DNA from: Dyella japonica A8
GTDB taxonomy: Bacteria > Pseudomonadota > Gammaproteobacteria > Xanthomonadales > Rhodanobacteraceae
Assembly (NCBI RefSeq): GCF_000725385.1
Contig: NZ_CP008884.1
Location: 744,001-808,000 of the forward strand
Direction: 5' to 3'
Length of the DNA stretch: 64,000 bases
Position 1 is the first letter of the stretch; each line of letters begins with the position of its first letter. This document shows positions 1-7,936 of this stretch, one piece after another. The position numbers were made by a program, and so were the translations under genes. Under the pieces are notes generated by a model. It worked only from the letters and a program-made list of their open reading frames with translations, was not told the origin of the DNA and searched no databases.

Positions 1-420
1 GTTGCTACCGCGGCGATGGAAGATGGTGCCGCCCGCCGAGGCCAGCCAGCCCACCAGCGGCCAGCTGGCGATTTCCGCCTTGGCCACGAAGCAGGCGGCA
101 CGCTGGCTGTGCAGCAGTTCGATGTCGATCCAGGAGGTGTGGTTGGCGACGAACAGCACCGGGTCGGCCAGCGGCGTGCCCACGCGGACCGAGCGCAGGC
201 CAAAAATGCGCAGCAACGCCGTGGACCACCAGCGGATGGTGCGGTGCGCAAACGGCTCACGGCCGTTCTTCATCACCACGTCGCGGCGCCAGGTCAGCAC
301 CAGGGAACAAAGCAGGATGCCCAGCACGATGTGCAGCAGCAGCAAAGGCACGCGCCAGAGGTAGCGCAAAGGTCGCATCAGGTCTCGGCGGGCTGGGGCG
401 GTAAGGGAATGGCTGTTCAT
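1..420 (-). CDS. 1-acyl-glycerol-3-phosphate acyltransferase (PlsC family), 3' end outside window
   Basis: The reverse strand from the ATG at 420 reads 140 uninterrupted codons and runs off the window edge. A membrane segment lies at about residues 20-44. The acyltransferase signature NHTSWID follows, with His94 and Asp99 forming the HX4D catalytic pair, then the block GTIFHRRG (131-138), which fits the FxxR acyl-acceptor motif. The family transfers an acyl chain to lysophosphatidic acid or a related lysolipid at the inner membrane. The exact acceptor cannot be told because the C-terminal half is missing. Family assignment is firm, substrate is inference. Confidence 0.85.
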   Translation of the reverse strand, partial: MNSHSLTAPARRDLMRPLRYLWRVPLLLLHIVLGILLCSLVLTWRRDVVMKNGREPFAHRTIRWWSTALLRIFGLRSVRVGTPLADPVLFVANHTSWIDIELLHSQRAACFVAKAEIASWPLVGWLASAGGTIFHRRGSN

Positions 421-471
421 CAGTCCGGTTAGTTTAGCGTTAGTCGCATCCTGCGTCCCCGCGTCGCACCT

Positions 472-948
472 TCAATGCTCAAGCTGGCCCAACGGCAAAG
501 CAGGCGAGTGCTTCACGGTGCGTAGTACAAAGCTGGAGTTGACATCGGCCACCCCTGAAGCATTCAGCAGCCGGTCCAGCAGGAAGCGCGAAAAATCCTG
601 CAAATCAGTCACATAGACATGCAGTAGGTAGTCCATGTCACCGGTCAGGGCATAGCAGGAGACCACCTCGGGCCAGTCGTTGACCAGCGCCACGAAGCGT
701 TCCACCAGGGCGCTCTCATGCTTGCTCAACTGCACCCGGACGAAGGCCTGCAGGCCCAGGCCCACGGCTTGGGGATCCACCTGGGCGCTGTAACCGGTAA
801 GCACGCCCTCGCCTTCCAGGCGCTGCATCCGGCGCAGGCAGGCGGACGGCGAAAGGCTGACCTTGTCGGCCAGCTCGGCATTGGTGATGCGCCCCTCCGA
901 CTGCAGGACGGTGAGAATCCGCAGATCAGTACGATCCAGGGTAGCCAT
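472..948 (-). CDS. Lrp/AsnC-family transcriptional regulator
   Basis: 158 residues from ATG 948, the usual Lrp length. The N-terminus DRTDLRILTVLQSEGRITNAEL and following SLSPSACLRRMQRLE is the AsnC winged helix-turn-helix (about 5-60). The rest, including the conserved GDMDYLLHV stretch, is the RAM/AsnC ligand-binding domain. The open frame extends upstream to 1104, but residues before ATG 948 do not look Lrp-like, and GGAG sits about 12 nt before this ATG. The gene is divergent from the phenylalanine hydroxylase gene, so a role as its amino-acid-responsive regulator is a reasonable inference from position. Confidence 0.9.
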   Translation of the reverse strand: MATLDRTDLRILTVLQSEGRITNAELADKVSLSPSACLRRMQRLEGEGVLTGYSAQVDPQAVGLGLQAFVRVQLSKHESALVERFVALVNDWPEVVSCYALTGDMDYLLHVYVTDLQDFSRFLLDRLLNASGVADVNSSFVLRTVKHSPALPLGQLEH

Positions 949-1093
949 GGCAATAAATCTCCATAGATACATAGGTAGGAACACGATTATTGCGCAAACG
1001 GCCTGCGCAGATGCAACAAAACAATCAACGTGCGCGGCAATCGCCCTATGCTGAGTTGTCCAAGCAAACCAGGCCTGTCGCCAGGAGCACGTC
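949..1093. promoter_or_regulatory. Divergent promoter region between the Lrp-family gene and phhA
   Basis: 145 bp separates two divergent start codons and must hold both promoters and probably the Lrp-type operator. It is AT-richer than its flanks. A Shine-Dalgarno sequence (CAGGAG) lies just before the phhA ATG. I could not assign a definite operator. Confidence 0.5.
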
Positions 1094-1984
1094 ATGAGCA
1101 CCACACCACGCCGCGTTGAACATCAGCAGACCGATCGTGGCTATGTGCCGGTGTATGCCACGGGCATCGTGGAGCAGCCGTGGGCGGACTACACCGCCAC
1201 CGACCACGAGGTGTGGGACACCTTGTATAAGCGTCAGCGCGACCTGCTGCCGGGCCGGGCCTGCCAGGAGTTCCTGGATGGCGTGGAACGTTTCGGCATG
1301 GGTGACGGCGGTATCCCGAAGTTCGCCGACCTCAACAAGGTGCTGGGCGCGGCCACGGGCTGGGAGCTGGTGGCCGTGGAAGGCCTGCTGCCCGACGAAG
1401 TGTTCTTCGACCACCTTGCCAACCGCCGCTTCCCGGTGAGCTGGTGGATCCGCAAGCCGGACCAGCTCGACTACCTGAGCGAGCCGGACCTGTTCCATGA
1501 CCTGTTCGGCCATGTGCCGCTGCTGCTCAACCCGGTGTTCGCCGACTACATGCAGGCCTACGGCCGCGGCGGCATGAAGGCCTTCGCGATCGGCCCCGAA
1601 GCGCTGATGAACTTGACGCGCCTGTACTGGTACACGGTGGAGTTCGGCCTGATCAACACGAAGGAAGGCATGCGCATCTACGGCGCCGGCATCGTCAGCT
1701 CCAAGGGCGAGTCGATCTACTCGCTGGACTCGGCCTCGCCGAACCGCATCGGCTTCGGCCTGGAGCGCGTGATGAGCGCGCGCTACCGCATCGACACCTT
1801 CCAGCAGACCTACTTCGTGATCGACAGCTTCGAGCAGTTGTTCGAGGCCACGCGCCCGGACTTCACGCCCATCTACGCAAAGCTGCGCGAAACGCCCGCG
1901 CACGCGGCGGGCGACGTGCTGGACAGCGACCGCGTGTTCACGCGCGGCAATCGCGAGGGCTGGGCGACCAACGCGGACAATTGA
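1094..1984 (+). CDS. phhA: Phenylalanine 4-monooxygenase
   Basis: 296 residues, typical of the short bacterial enzymes without the N-terminal ACT domain. It hydroxylates phenylalanine to tyrosine with a tetrahydropterin and O2. The iron facial triad is visible: His135 and His140 in DLFHDLFGHVPLL, and Glu183 in WYTVEFGL. The start is supported by CAGGAG upstream. A pterin carbinolamine dehydratase partner (phhB) is not in the window. The divergent Lrp-family gene is the likely regulator. A stem-loop terminator follows directly. Confidence 0.96.
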   Translation: MSTTPRRVEHQQTDRGYVPVYATGIVEQPWADYTATDHEVWDTLYKRQRDLLPGRACQEFLDGVERFGMGDGGIPKFADLNKVLGAATGWELVAVEGLLPDEVFFDHLANRRFPVSWWIRKPDQLDYLSEPDLFHDLFGHVPLLLNPVFADYMQAYGRGGMKAFAIGPEALMNLTRLYWYTVEFGLINTKEGMRIYGAGIVSSKGESIYSLDSASPNRIGFGLERVMSARYRIDTFQQTYFVIDSFEQLFEATRPDFTPIYAKLRETPAHAAGDVLDSDRVFTRGNREGWATNADN

Positions 1985-2011
1985 TCGCAACGCCCGTTGC
2001 TGTAAACGACG

Positions 2012-2045
2012 AAAGGCCCGCCATCGTGCGGGCCTTTTCTTTTTC
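2012..2045 (+). terminator. Rho-independent terminator after phhA
   Basis: AAAGGCCCGC and GCGGGCCTTT form a perfect 10-bp stem with a short loop, followed by a T-rich tract (TTCTTTTT). Confidence 0.9.
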
Positions 2046-2080
2046 GCGTGTGCGGCTGCGTCCGAATGCCCCACGGCGAT

Positions 2081-2094
2081 ATGACCTGGATCAA
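2081..2094. promoter_or_regulatory. FNR/Anr-like box upstream of ompW
   Basis: ATGACCTGGATCAA differs at one base from the symmetrical TTGAC-N4-ATCAA form of FNR/Anr sites. It is centred about 73 bp before the ompW ATG. In Escherichia coli ompW is under FNR control, so oxygen-responsive control here is plausible; binding is inferred. Confidence 0.5.
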
Positions 2095-2160
2095 TAGGAG
2101 ACAACGAGTTCCTAACGACCATGACGCTGTCCCCAACGAAAACACGATGGAACCCACGTC

Positions 2161-2778
2161 ATGAAAGCCCTGCTTCCCCTCGCCCTTGCCGCTACTCTCG
2201 GTGCACTCGCCGTCCCCGCCGCCCATGCGGAAGGCGCGGATTCGTGGGTCGTGCGCGTCGGCGGCGCCGTCGTCGCGCCCAAGGGCAACAACGGCACCCT
2301 CGCTGGTGCGCGCGCCGATGTGAGCAGCAGCACGCGGCCCACCATCGACCTTGAATACATGTTCACCCCGAACTGGGGCGTGGACGTGCTCGGTGCATGG
2401 CCGTTCCAGCACGACGTGAAGCTTGCCGGCCTGGGCACCGTGGCGCGCACCATGGAACTGCCGCCCACGGTGGGCATCAACTATCACTTCATGCCCGATG
2501 CTGCCTGGTCGCCGTTCGTGGGCGCGGGCGTCAACTACACCAATTTCTACAGCACGCACGGCACCGGTGCCCTCTACGGCAGCAGTGTCAGCATCGCCAA
2601 CAGCTGGGGCCCGGCTGCGCGCGTCGGCTTCGACATGAAGATCTCCGACAAGTGGCTGGCCACGGTGGATGTGCGCTGGGCCTATATCGAGAGCGACGTG
2701 AAGGTCGATGGCACCAAGGTGGGCAAGGCCAAGATCGATCCGATCGTGTTCGGCGCCAGCGTGGGCTACCGCTTCTAA
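2161..2778 (+). CDS. ompW: OmpW-family outer membrane protein
   Basis: 205 residues with a Sec signal peptide (MKALLPLALAATLGALAVPAAHA) and the terminal aromatic expected for Omp assembly (SVGYRF). The repeated beta-strand pattern, with TPNWGVDVLGAWPF, YHFMPDAAWSPFVGAGVNYT and the closing DPIVFGASVGYRF, matches the eight-stranded OmpW barrel. Such proteins form a small hydrophobic channel and respond to oxygen, osmolarity or iron in other bacteria. The gene stands alone between two terminators, with an FNR-like box upstream. Confidence 0.92.
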   Translation: MKALLPLALAATLGALAVPAAHAEGADSWVVRVGGAVVAPKGNNGTLAGARADVSSSTRPTIDLEYMFTPNWGVDVLGAWPFQHDVKLAGLGTVARTMELPPTVGINYHFMPDAAWSPFVGAGVNYTNFYSTHGTGALYGSSVSIANSWGPAARVGFDMKISDKWLATVDVRWAYIESDVKVDGTKVGKAKIDPIVFGASVGYRF

Positions 2779-2805
2779 GGGGAGACCCGTCAGCAGGGAA
2801 GCTGC

Positions 2806-2835
2806 GGGGCCCTTCGTGAGAAGGGCCCCTTTTAT
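2806..2835 (+). terminator. Rho-independent terminator after ompW
   Basis: GGGGCCCTTC-GTGA-GAAGGGCCCC is a perfect 10-bp stem with a 4-nt loop, followed by TTTTATT. Confidence 0.92.
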
Positions 2836-2856
2836 TGTCCTGAAGGTGGACCGCCG

Positions 2857-3540
2857 CTAGCTGCGCTTCCACTCATCGACCGTCAGCACCTGCGCGATGC
2901 GTTTGCCGTCCCAGCGATACATCAGGTGTTGCGTCTGTACGCAAGGTGCGACGCGATCGGGATAGAACACGGCCACGCATTCGCCACCCGCATGGCGCAC
3001 GCTGTCATACACGAGTCCATCCGACCCCGCGTTGCGCAACTTGCGCGCGAGCGCGACACCGGCAGCGTAATGGTCCGGATCGTGCTCGGCCTTCCATCCC
3101 CCGCGCAGGTCGTGCAGCTTCGCCTGGATGCTGGTGCCATAGCACCGCATCTCGATGTCGCACGGCGGTTCGGACGTGGCCGCAAGGAACAGCTCGCGGT
3201 GGTAGACGGTTTCCTCCACCGCCGTCGCCACAGTGTGTGCGGCGTAGAACACGCCCCACGTGCCGTCGGAAAAGCGGCTGCCTTCGGGGTTGAGATGCGT
3301 GAACGCCGCCATCACCGGCGTGGTGCCAGGGCCGCTGACGCGCCGCTCCGGTGGCACCAGATGCAGGTCGCCGATCTCGTTGCGCAGGCGCGGATTGGTG
3401 ATCGCCTCGATCGCATACAGCGCCTCCAGGTCAGCCGGCTCGGCAATGCGGTCGAATACGCCGATGGGCGGGAAACGGCTGGGAACGATGCGGTAGGCAT
3501 GACTCCAGCGGATGCGTTTGAGCGGTGGAATGTCGGCCAT
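2857..3540 (-). CDS. RES-domain toxin (NAD+-degrading type)
   Basis: 227 residues matching the RES family: an early AYRIVPSRFPP segment, then GSRFSDGTWGVFYAAHTVATAVEE (about 87-110), carrying the conserved Arg, Tyr and Glu of the ADP-ribosyltransferase-like fold, and a late SDGLVYDSVRH block. RES toxins of Xre-RES pairs deplete NAD+ when the antitoxin is lost. The antitoxin gene lies 162 nt upstream in the same direction; the gap holds a REP-like singlet. The order antitoxin then toxin is normal, the gap longer than usual. Toxicity is inferred from family. Confidence 0.9.
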   Translation of the reverse strand: MADIPPLKRIRWSHAYRIVPSRFPPIGVFDRIAEPADLEALYAIEAITNPRLRNEIGDLHLVPPERRVSGPGTTPVMAAFTHLNPEGSRFSDGTWGVFYAAHTVATAVEETVYHRELFLAATSEPPCDIEMRCYGTSIQAKLHDLRGGWKAEHDPDHYAAGVALARKLRNAGSDGLVYDSVRHAGGECVAVFYPDRVAPCVQTQHLMYRWDGKRIAQVLTVDEWKRS

Positions 3541-3659
3541 GACGTGGATCTCTCACGCGATCTGCCAGAGGGAAAGAAGTATGTCGGAGCGGCGTATCGC
3601 AGGTTGCGACGTGGGACGCAAGGTGGCTGGGCGCGGCGTGTGGACGCTACGGCGCGGCC

Positions 3660-3684
3660 GTCGCGCACAGGGTGCGCTCCCACA
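3660..3684. repeat. REP-like palindromic unit (family A), single copy
   Basis: One copy, in reverse orientation, of the 24-25-bp unit found as inverted pairs elsewhere in the window. Its core GGTGCGCTCCCACA is identical to the other copies. It lies between the antitoxin and toxin genes. Confidence 0.8.
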
Positions 3685-3702
3685 GGGGAGCATCGGTTGG
3701 CG

Positions 3703-4095
3703 TCAGCCGCGCTGGGCGTCGAGGTACTGGCGTACCACGTAGAGGTCGGCCACGTTGCCGGAGAGCATGCGGTCTAGCGCCGGCCGGCCGCCGAACAGCG
3801 TGGCCTTGTTTGCGCGATGGACCCAGCCGTCGGCCTGGTCCGGATCGGGGAACAGGATCTGCAGATCCTTGAAGATGCCCAGCAGATAACTGATGCGTTC
3901 GAGCGTGTCCCGCCCCAGCGTGCCGCTCTGCAGGCGCTTCCACTTGTAGAAGGTCGATTCCGGCGGATCGCCCAGCAGGCGGCGCTGGTCGGCAATGCGC
4001 AGGTGCCAGCGCTCGGCGATGTTGAAGAAGGCGCGCAGCGCGGGGCCGCCGAGATCGGTGGCCGGGTGGCTTTCGGGCTGGAGATGAGCCGCCAT
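3703..4095 (-). CDS. Xre/MbcA/ParS-family antitoxin of the RES pair
   Basis: 130 residues. The N-terminal two thirds are helical with a divergent Xre-type helix-turn-helix (STFYKWKRLQSG...TLERISYLLGI). The C-terminus HRANKATLFGGRPALDRMLSG, ending in VRQYLDAQRG, is the toxin-binding MbcA/ParS/Xre tail. The start ATG 4095 has GGGAGAG seven bases upstream. Such proteins neutralise RES toxins and repress their own promoter; a near-perfect 11-3-11 inverted repeat 39 bp upstream is the obvious operator candidate. Confidence 0.92.
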   Translation of the reverse strand: MAAHLQPESHPATDLGGPALRAFFNIAERWHLRIADQRRLLGDPPESTFYKWKRLQSGTLGRDTLERISYLLGIFKDLQILFPDPDQADGWVHRANKATLFGGRPALDRMLSGNVADLYVVRQYLDAQRG

Positions 4096-4133
4096 GGTTC
4101 GACTCTCCCTGTGAAGTTGATTGACAATTTACT

Positions 4134-4158
4134 CCACTGGTGAATTTTTCGCCAGTGG
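4134..4158. promoter_or_regulatory. Candidate operator of the Xre-RES module
   Basis: CCACTGGTGAA-TTT-TTCGCCAGTGG is an inverted repeat with 10 of 11 bases matching, placed 39 bp upstream of the antitoxin ATG in an AT-rich promoter. Autorepression by the antitoxin is the family norm. Confidence 0.6.
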
Positions 4159-4238
4159 GCTGGTCATCTGCCGTTCGGCCAGTACAGGCGCCTGCACACC
4201 CGCCGCATACTCGGCCCGCCCCGTCGGGAGGAACCACC

Positions 4239-4784
4239 ATGCGTAGCCAAGCCGTTGCGGCCGCCATCCTGTTGTTGCTGGTCGCCCCCGGGGGGCGTGC
4301 CGAGGTGAAGGAGGCCGCGCCTGATCATCTGCTGATCCAGGACAGCCGGACCATCCACGCGCCACCCGACAAGCTCTACGCCGCCCTGGCGGACATTGGC
4401 CACTGGTGGAACAGCGAGCACACCTATTCCGGTGATGCGTCGCACCTAAGCCTCAAAGCCGAGGCTGGCGGCTGCTTCTGCGAGCGCTGGGACAACCAGA
4501 GCGTTGAACACGGCCGCGTGATCTGGGCCGCCCCCGGCCACGCGCTGCGCCTGAGCACGGCACTTGGCCCTCTGCAGTCGATGGCCGTGACGGGCGTGAT
4601 GACCTTCACACTGAAACCCGCGCCCGAAGGCACGGCGCTGCAGTTCGAGTACCGCGTCAACGGCTCCGGTGCCAGCGGCCTGGACAAGATCGCCCCGGCG
4701 GTTGACGGTGTGCTGATGGAGCAACTGCAGCGATTGCAGCGTTACGCCGAAACGGGAAGGAATGCGCCGACGAAGAAGCCCTGA
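4239..4784 (+). CDS. Exported SRPBCC (START/Bet v 1-like) protein
   Basis: 181 residues from ATG 4239, preceded by GGGAGGA; the longer open frame back to 4140 has no such support. A short signal peptide (about 1-18) precedes a polyketide-cyclase/START-like domain: an N-terminal beta strand with RTIHAPPDKLYAALADIGHWW, a glycine-rich turn AGGCFCERW, and a long C-terminal helix. Members bind small hydrophobic ligands or act as AHSA1-type proteins; no ligand can be proposed. It converges on the membrane-protein gene ending 8 bp away. Confidence 0.85.
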   Translation: MRSQAVAAAILLLLVAPGGRAEVKEAAPDHLLIQDSRTIHAPPDKLYAALADIGHWWNSEHTYSGDASHLSLKAEAGGCFCERWDNQSVEHGRVIWAAPGHALRLSTALGPLQSMAVTGVMTFTLKPAPEGTALQFEYRVNGSGASGLDKIAPAVDGVLMEQLQRLQRYAETGRNAPTKKP

Positions 4785-4791
4785 CGCGCAC

Positions 4792-6027
4792 TCACGTGCT
4801 GCAGCCGCCAAGTTGCATCCAGCGCAGATTGAACTTGCCTGGATGCAGTCGGATACATACCGAATCCCCCTTCTGCGCAGACTCGTAATAGGCACGCGTA
4901 ACGGCAATACGGTCTTCGTGTATGTTCGTGCTCCAAGGCGCGAGATGCACGTAGTAGGTCGTGCTCCTTCCGCGGCTCACGTCCTTGCCAGTGATGGTGG
5001 TTTCGACCACTTCGGGCCGCGCGTGGTCCCACATGGCATCTGTCAAAGCCAGCAAGCCAACGCCATAGGCAACCACGAATGGCACCAACAGCAGACGAAG
5101 CGCGACGCGTCCCCGCATAGGTGTGGAACCGGACTGCGGCGCGAGTAGCAACGCGAGGTATAGGGGAGCCGCCAGCACCGCCCCCCACAGGAACAGGTGC
5201 CCCAAATCCACCACCGTAAGATCGCGTATCGCACGCATCGCAAGCATGAGAGGCGGCATGAGCACCAGCGCCGCCAGATTTGGCTTGACATCGCCAGGCC
5301 TGCCGTCAAGCTGAAACAGACTTGGTCTCACCCATAGCAGCAGTACCGCCACCCACGGCACCAATGCCGCTGCGGCTATCACGAGACCATAGGGCTGAGG
5401 GTAGAAGAAACCCCAGAACGCGAGTGCGGTAGCTGCTGCACCAAGCCCCTTTCCCAATGTCTTGGCTTTTTCCAGCTTCGCCATCCGTTCCTGCGGACTG
5501 GCGCCCAACGAGGCGTCGCGCGATACCTCGGCGAGGGTTTCGGTACGCTCCTGCCCATCGAGGTCAGGCAAGGCGTTGAACCAAGCCTTGAAGCGGTCAT
5601 CAAGACCAAAGATCGATCCTTCGAGCCGCAACGCTGTACCCGCCTTCGGCACGATCACTGGGTAAATACCGCCTCTTCCTTGCATCATGCGGCGGCCCCG
5701 GATGTCTCTCGTTTCGACTCGCCGCCTGCTGAAGGCTTTACGCACTTCAATGGCGTTCGCTTCCAGTGTCACCCGTGCGCGACTCGCATAAAGTGCGCAA
5801 TAGATGGGAACGTAGAGCAGGCACAGACCTATAGCGCCGGTAAGGAACGCCCCGCCACGTTCCATGCGGCCTTGTCCCGTAAGGAACAACACCCCTACCC
5901 CCATCGAGCCAAACAGCACCCCAAGCAACCAGCAGGCTATCTTCTGACCTCGGGTGACGGTAAACACGAGTGGATAGCGGATATCGCGGTGCCAGTCCTT
6001 GCCCAGTACTCCTTGCACATCACTCAT
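4792..6027 (-). CDS. Multi-pass membrane protein of unknown function
   Basis: 411 residues. Two hydrophobic helices near residues 30-80 are followed by a soluble section with a PH-like flavour (RARVTLEANAIEVRKAF...RDIRGRRMM), then further hydrophobic segments between about 195 and 330, and a C-terminal periplasmic or cytosolic domain. I do not recognise a family with a known role. Codon choice and GC look somewhat less biased than in neighbouring housekeeping genes. The gene is monocistronic by position. Confidence 0.75.
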   Translation of the reverse strand: MSDVQGVLGKDWHRDIRYPLVFTVTRGQKIACWLLGVLFGSMGVGVLFLTGQGRMERGGAFLTGAIGLCLLYVPIYCALYASRARVTLEANAIEVRKAFSRRRVETRDIRGRRMMQGRGGIYPVIVPKAGTALRLEGSIFGLDDRFKAWFNALPDLDGQERTETLAEVSRDASLGASPQERMAKLEKAKTLGKGLGAAATALAFWGFFYPQPYGLVIAAAALVPWVAVLLLWVRPSLFQLDGRPGDVKPNLAALVLMPPLMLAMRAIRDLTVVDLGHLFLWGAVLAAPLYLALLLAPQSGSTPMRGRVALRLLLVPFVVAYGVGLLALTDAMWDHARPEVVETTITGKDVSRGRSTTYYVHLAPWSTNIHEDRIAVTRAYYESAQKGDSVCIRLHPGKFNLRWMQLGGCST

Positions 6028-6145
6028 GACGCCGCTCTCCCCTTGAACGTTGCGTAGTCGTGGGCCGAGCTTAAGGGATTCGATGGCTATGATTCACGCG
6101 GATGCCATCACCTTTGCGATGACGGCATCCCTTCTCGCAGAAGCG

Positions 6146-7936
6146 CTACTTCTTCCCTTCCTTGCCCTTCCCGCAATCACACCCGAAGTCCGGCTCCGGT
6201 CCACCTGCGGCGATGAACTGATCGACGCGCATCTCCAGCACCGGCAGCGGCACTGAGCCGATCTGCAGCACGGTGTCGTGGAAGTGGCGGATGTCGAACT
6301 TCGCACCCAGCGCCTGCTCGGCCTTCTGGCGCAGTTCCAGGATCTTCAGGTAGCCCAGTTCATACGACAGCGCCTGGCCCGGCCAGCTGATGTAGCGGTC
6401 CACCTCGTTGGCGATCTCGCGATCGGACAAGGCGGTGTTCTGCGTCATGAAGTCGATCGCCTGCTGGCGCGTCCAGCCCAGGTGGTGGATGCCGGTATCG
6501 ACCACCAGGCGGCACGCGCGCCACATTTGGTAGGTGAGGTAGCCGAAGCGCTCGTAGGGCGTCTTGTAGATGCCCATCTCGTTGCCGAGGTATTCCGAGT
6601 ACAGGCCCCAGCCTTCGCCGTAGGCGGAGATGTAGCCCTCGCGGCGGAAGTCCGGTTGGCCATGCTGCTCGGCGGCCATGGCGAGCTGCAACGAGTGGCC
6701 CGGCGCCGATTCATGCAGCGTCAGCGCGGGCATGTTGTAGAGCGGGCGCGACGGCAGGTCGTAGGTGTTCACCAGATAGGTGCCCGCGCCGCCGCGGCCG
6801 GAGGTGTAGTACGGCGCGATATCGGCCGGTACGGGCACGATGGCGAAGCGCTGGCGCGGCAGGCGGCCGAATTCCTTGCCGAGCTGCGCGTCCACCTGCT
6901 TGGCGACCCATGCCGTGCGCATCAGCAGTTCATCGGGCGTCTTGGCATAGAACTGCGGGTCGGTGCGCAGGAAATGCAGGAAGTCGGCGAAGCTTCCCTT
7001 GAAGCCCGTCTCCTGCATGGTCTTGACCATCTCGGCGTGGATCTTCGCCACCTGCTCCATGCCCACCTTGTGGATGGTGTCCGGGTCCAGGTCCAGCGTG
7101 GTGTATTCGATGATCTGCTGGCGATAGAACGCCTTGCCGTCCGGCATGGATTCGGCGGCCAGCGTAGTGCGTGCCTTGGGCACGTATTCGTTGCGGAAGA
7201 AGGTGAGCAGGTTGGCAAAGGCCGGGATCAGCTTGCCGCTGATGGCCTGCTTCGCCTCGTTGCGCAGCTTGTCGGCATCCGTGGCGGGCATGCCGGTGGG
7301 CATCTTCTCGAACGGCTTGTAGAAGCTGCTCTGCGTCGGGTCCTTGAGTTCGGATACGGCGGCGATGGAGACATCGCGGCCCTTCAGCACTTCCTTCGGC
7401 ACCGTGAAGCCACGCGCCAGGCCATCGCGCATATTGTCGATCTGCTGCTGGAAGTAGGCGGGCACTTGGTTGAGACGCTCGATGTAGCGCTGATAGTCCT
7501 GCGTCGTGCGCAGGTTGTCGCCCTGCAGCACGTAGTTCAGGTCGCTCCAGAACGCCGAGTCACTGTTGAACGGCATCTGCCACTGCCTGAACTTCTGCGC
7601 GGCCAGCAGGTTCTGGATCTGCGCGCGGTACACCGCGTAGTTGACCTGTTCTTCCGGCGACAGCTGCTTCACGTCGATGCCGTCGAGGTCGTTGGACACC
7701 TTCTGCCAATAATCCAGGCGCTTCTGCTGGTTGGCCGCGTCCACGTTGTCCAGGCGCGAACCATTGGGCTGGGCCTCACCGGAGGAAGCAATGCCGGACT
7801 GGCCGTTGCGCCATGCCCACTCCTGCTCGTAGATCTGCCTGAAGCGCGCATCGGCGGCGGTGTCGGCCCAGGCCGGGGCGGCCAGGGCAAGCGTGGTGGC
7901 CGCGGCCAGCCAGGTCAGGCGAAAAGCTTTCTTCAC
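6146..7936 (-). CDS. Exported DUF885-family metallopeptidase-like protein
   Basis: 596 residues starting at a GTG (7936) that overlaps the stop of the upstream SulP gene (GTGA), which suggests coupled translation. A signal peptide is clear (KKAFRLTWLAAATTLALAAPAWA). The DUF885 hallmark HESAPGH is at 408-414, a zinc site resembling the HExxH of metallopeptidases, with LYNMPALTL before it and EGWGLYSEYLGNEMG after it. Substrates are unknown. The frame stays open upstream to 8878 by chance across the SulP gene; the signal peptide fixes the true start. Confidence 0.9.
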   Translation of the reverse strand: MKKAFRLTWLAAATTLALAAPAWADTAADARFRQIYEQEWAWRNGQSGIASSGEAQPNGSRLDNVDAANQQKRLDYWQKVSNDLDGIDVKQLSPEEQVNYAVYRAQIQNLLAAQKFRQWQMPFNSDSAFWSDLNYVLQGDNLRTTQDYQRYIERLNQVPAYFQQQIDNMRDGLARGFTVPKEVLKGRDVSIAAVSELKDPTQSSFYKPFEKMPTGMPATDADKLRNEAKQAISGKLIPAFANLLTFFRNEYVPKARTTLAAESMPDGKAFYRQQIIEYTTLDLDPDTIHKVGMEQVAKIHAEMVKTMQETGFKGSFADFLHFLRTDPQFYAKTPDELLMRTAWVAKQVDAQLGKEFGRLPRQRFAIVPVPADIAPYYTSGRGGAGTYLVNTYDLPSRPLYNMPALTLHESAPGHSLQLAMAAEQHGQPDFRREGYISAYGEGWGLYSEYLGNEMGIYKTPYERFGYLTYQMWRACRLVVDTGIHHLGWTRQQAIDFMTQNTALSDREIANEVDRYISWPGQALSYELGYLKILELRQKAEQALGAKFDIRHFHDTVLQIGSVPLPVLEMRVDQFIAAGGPEPDFGCDCGKGKEGKK

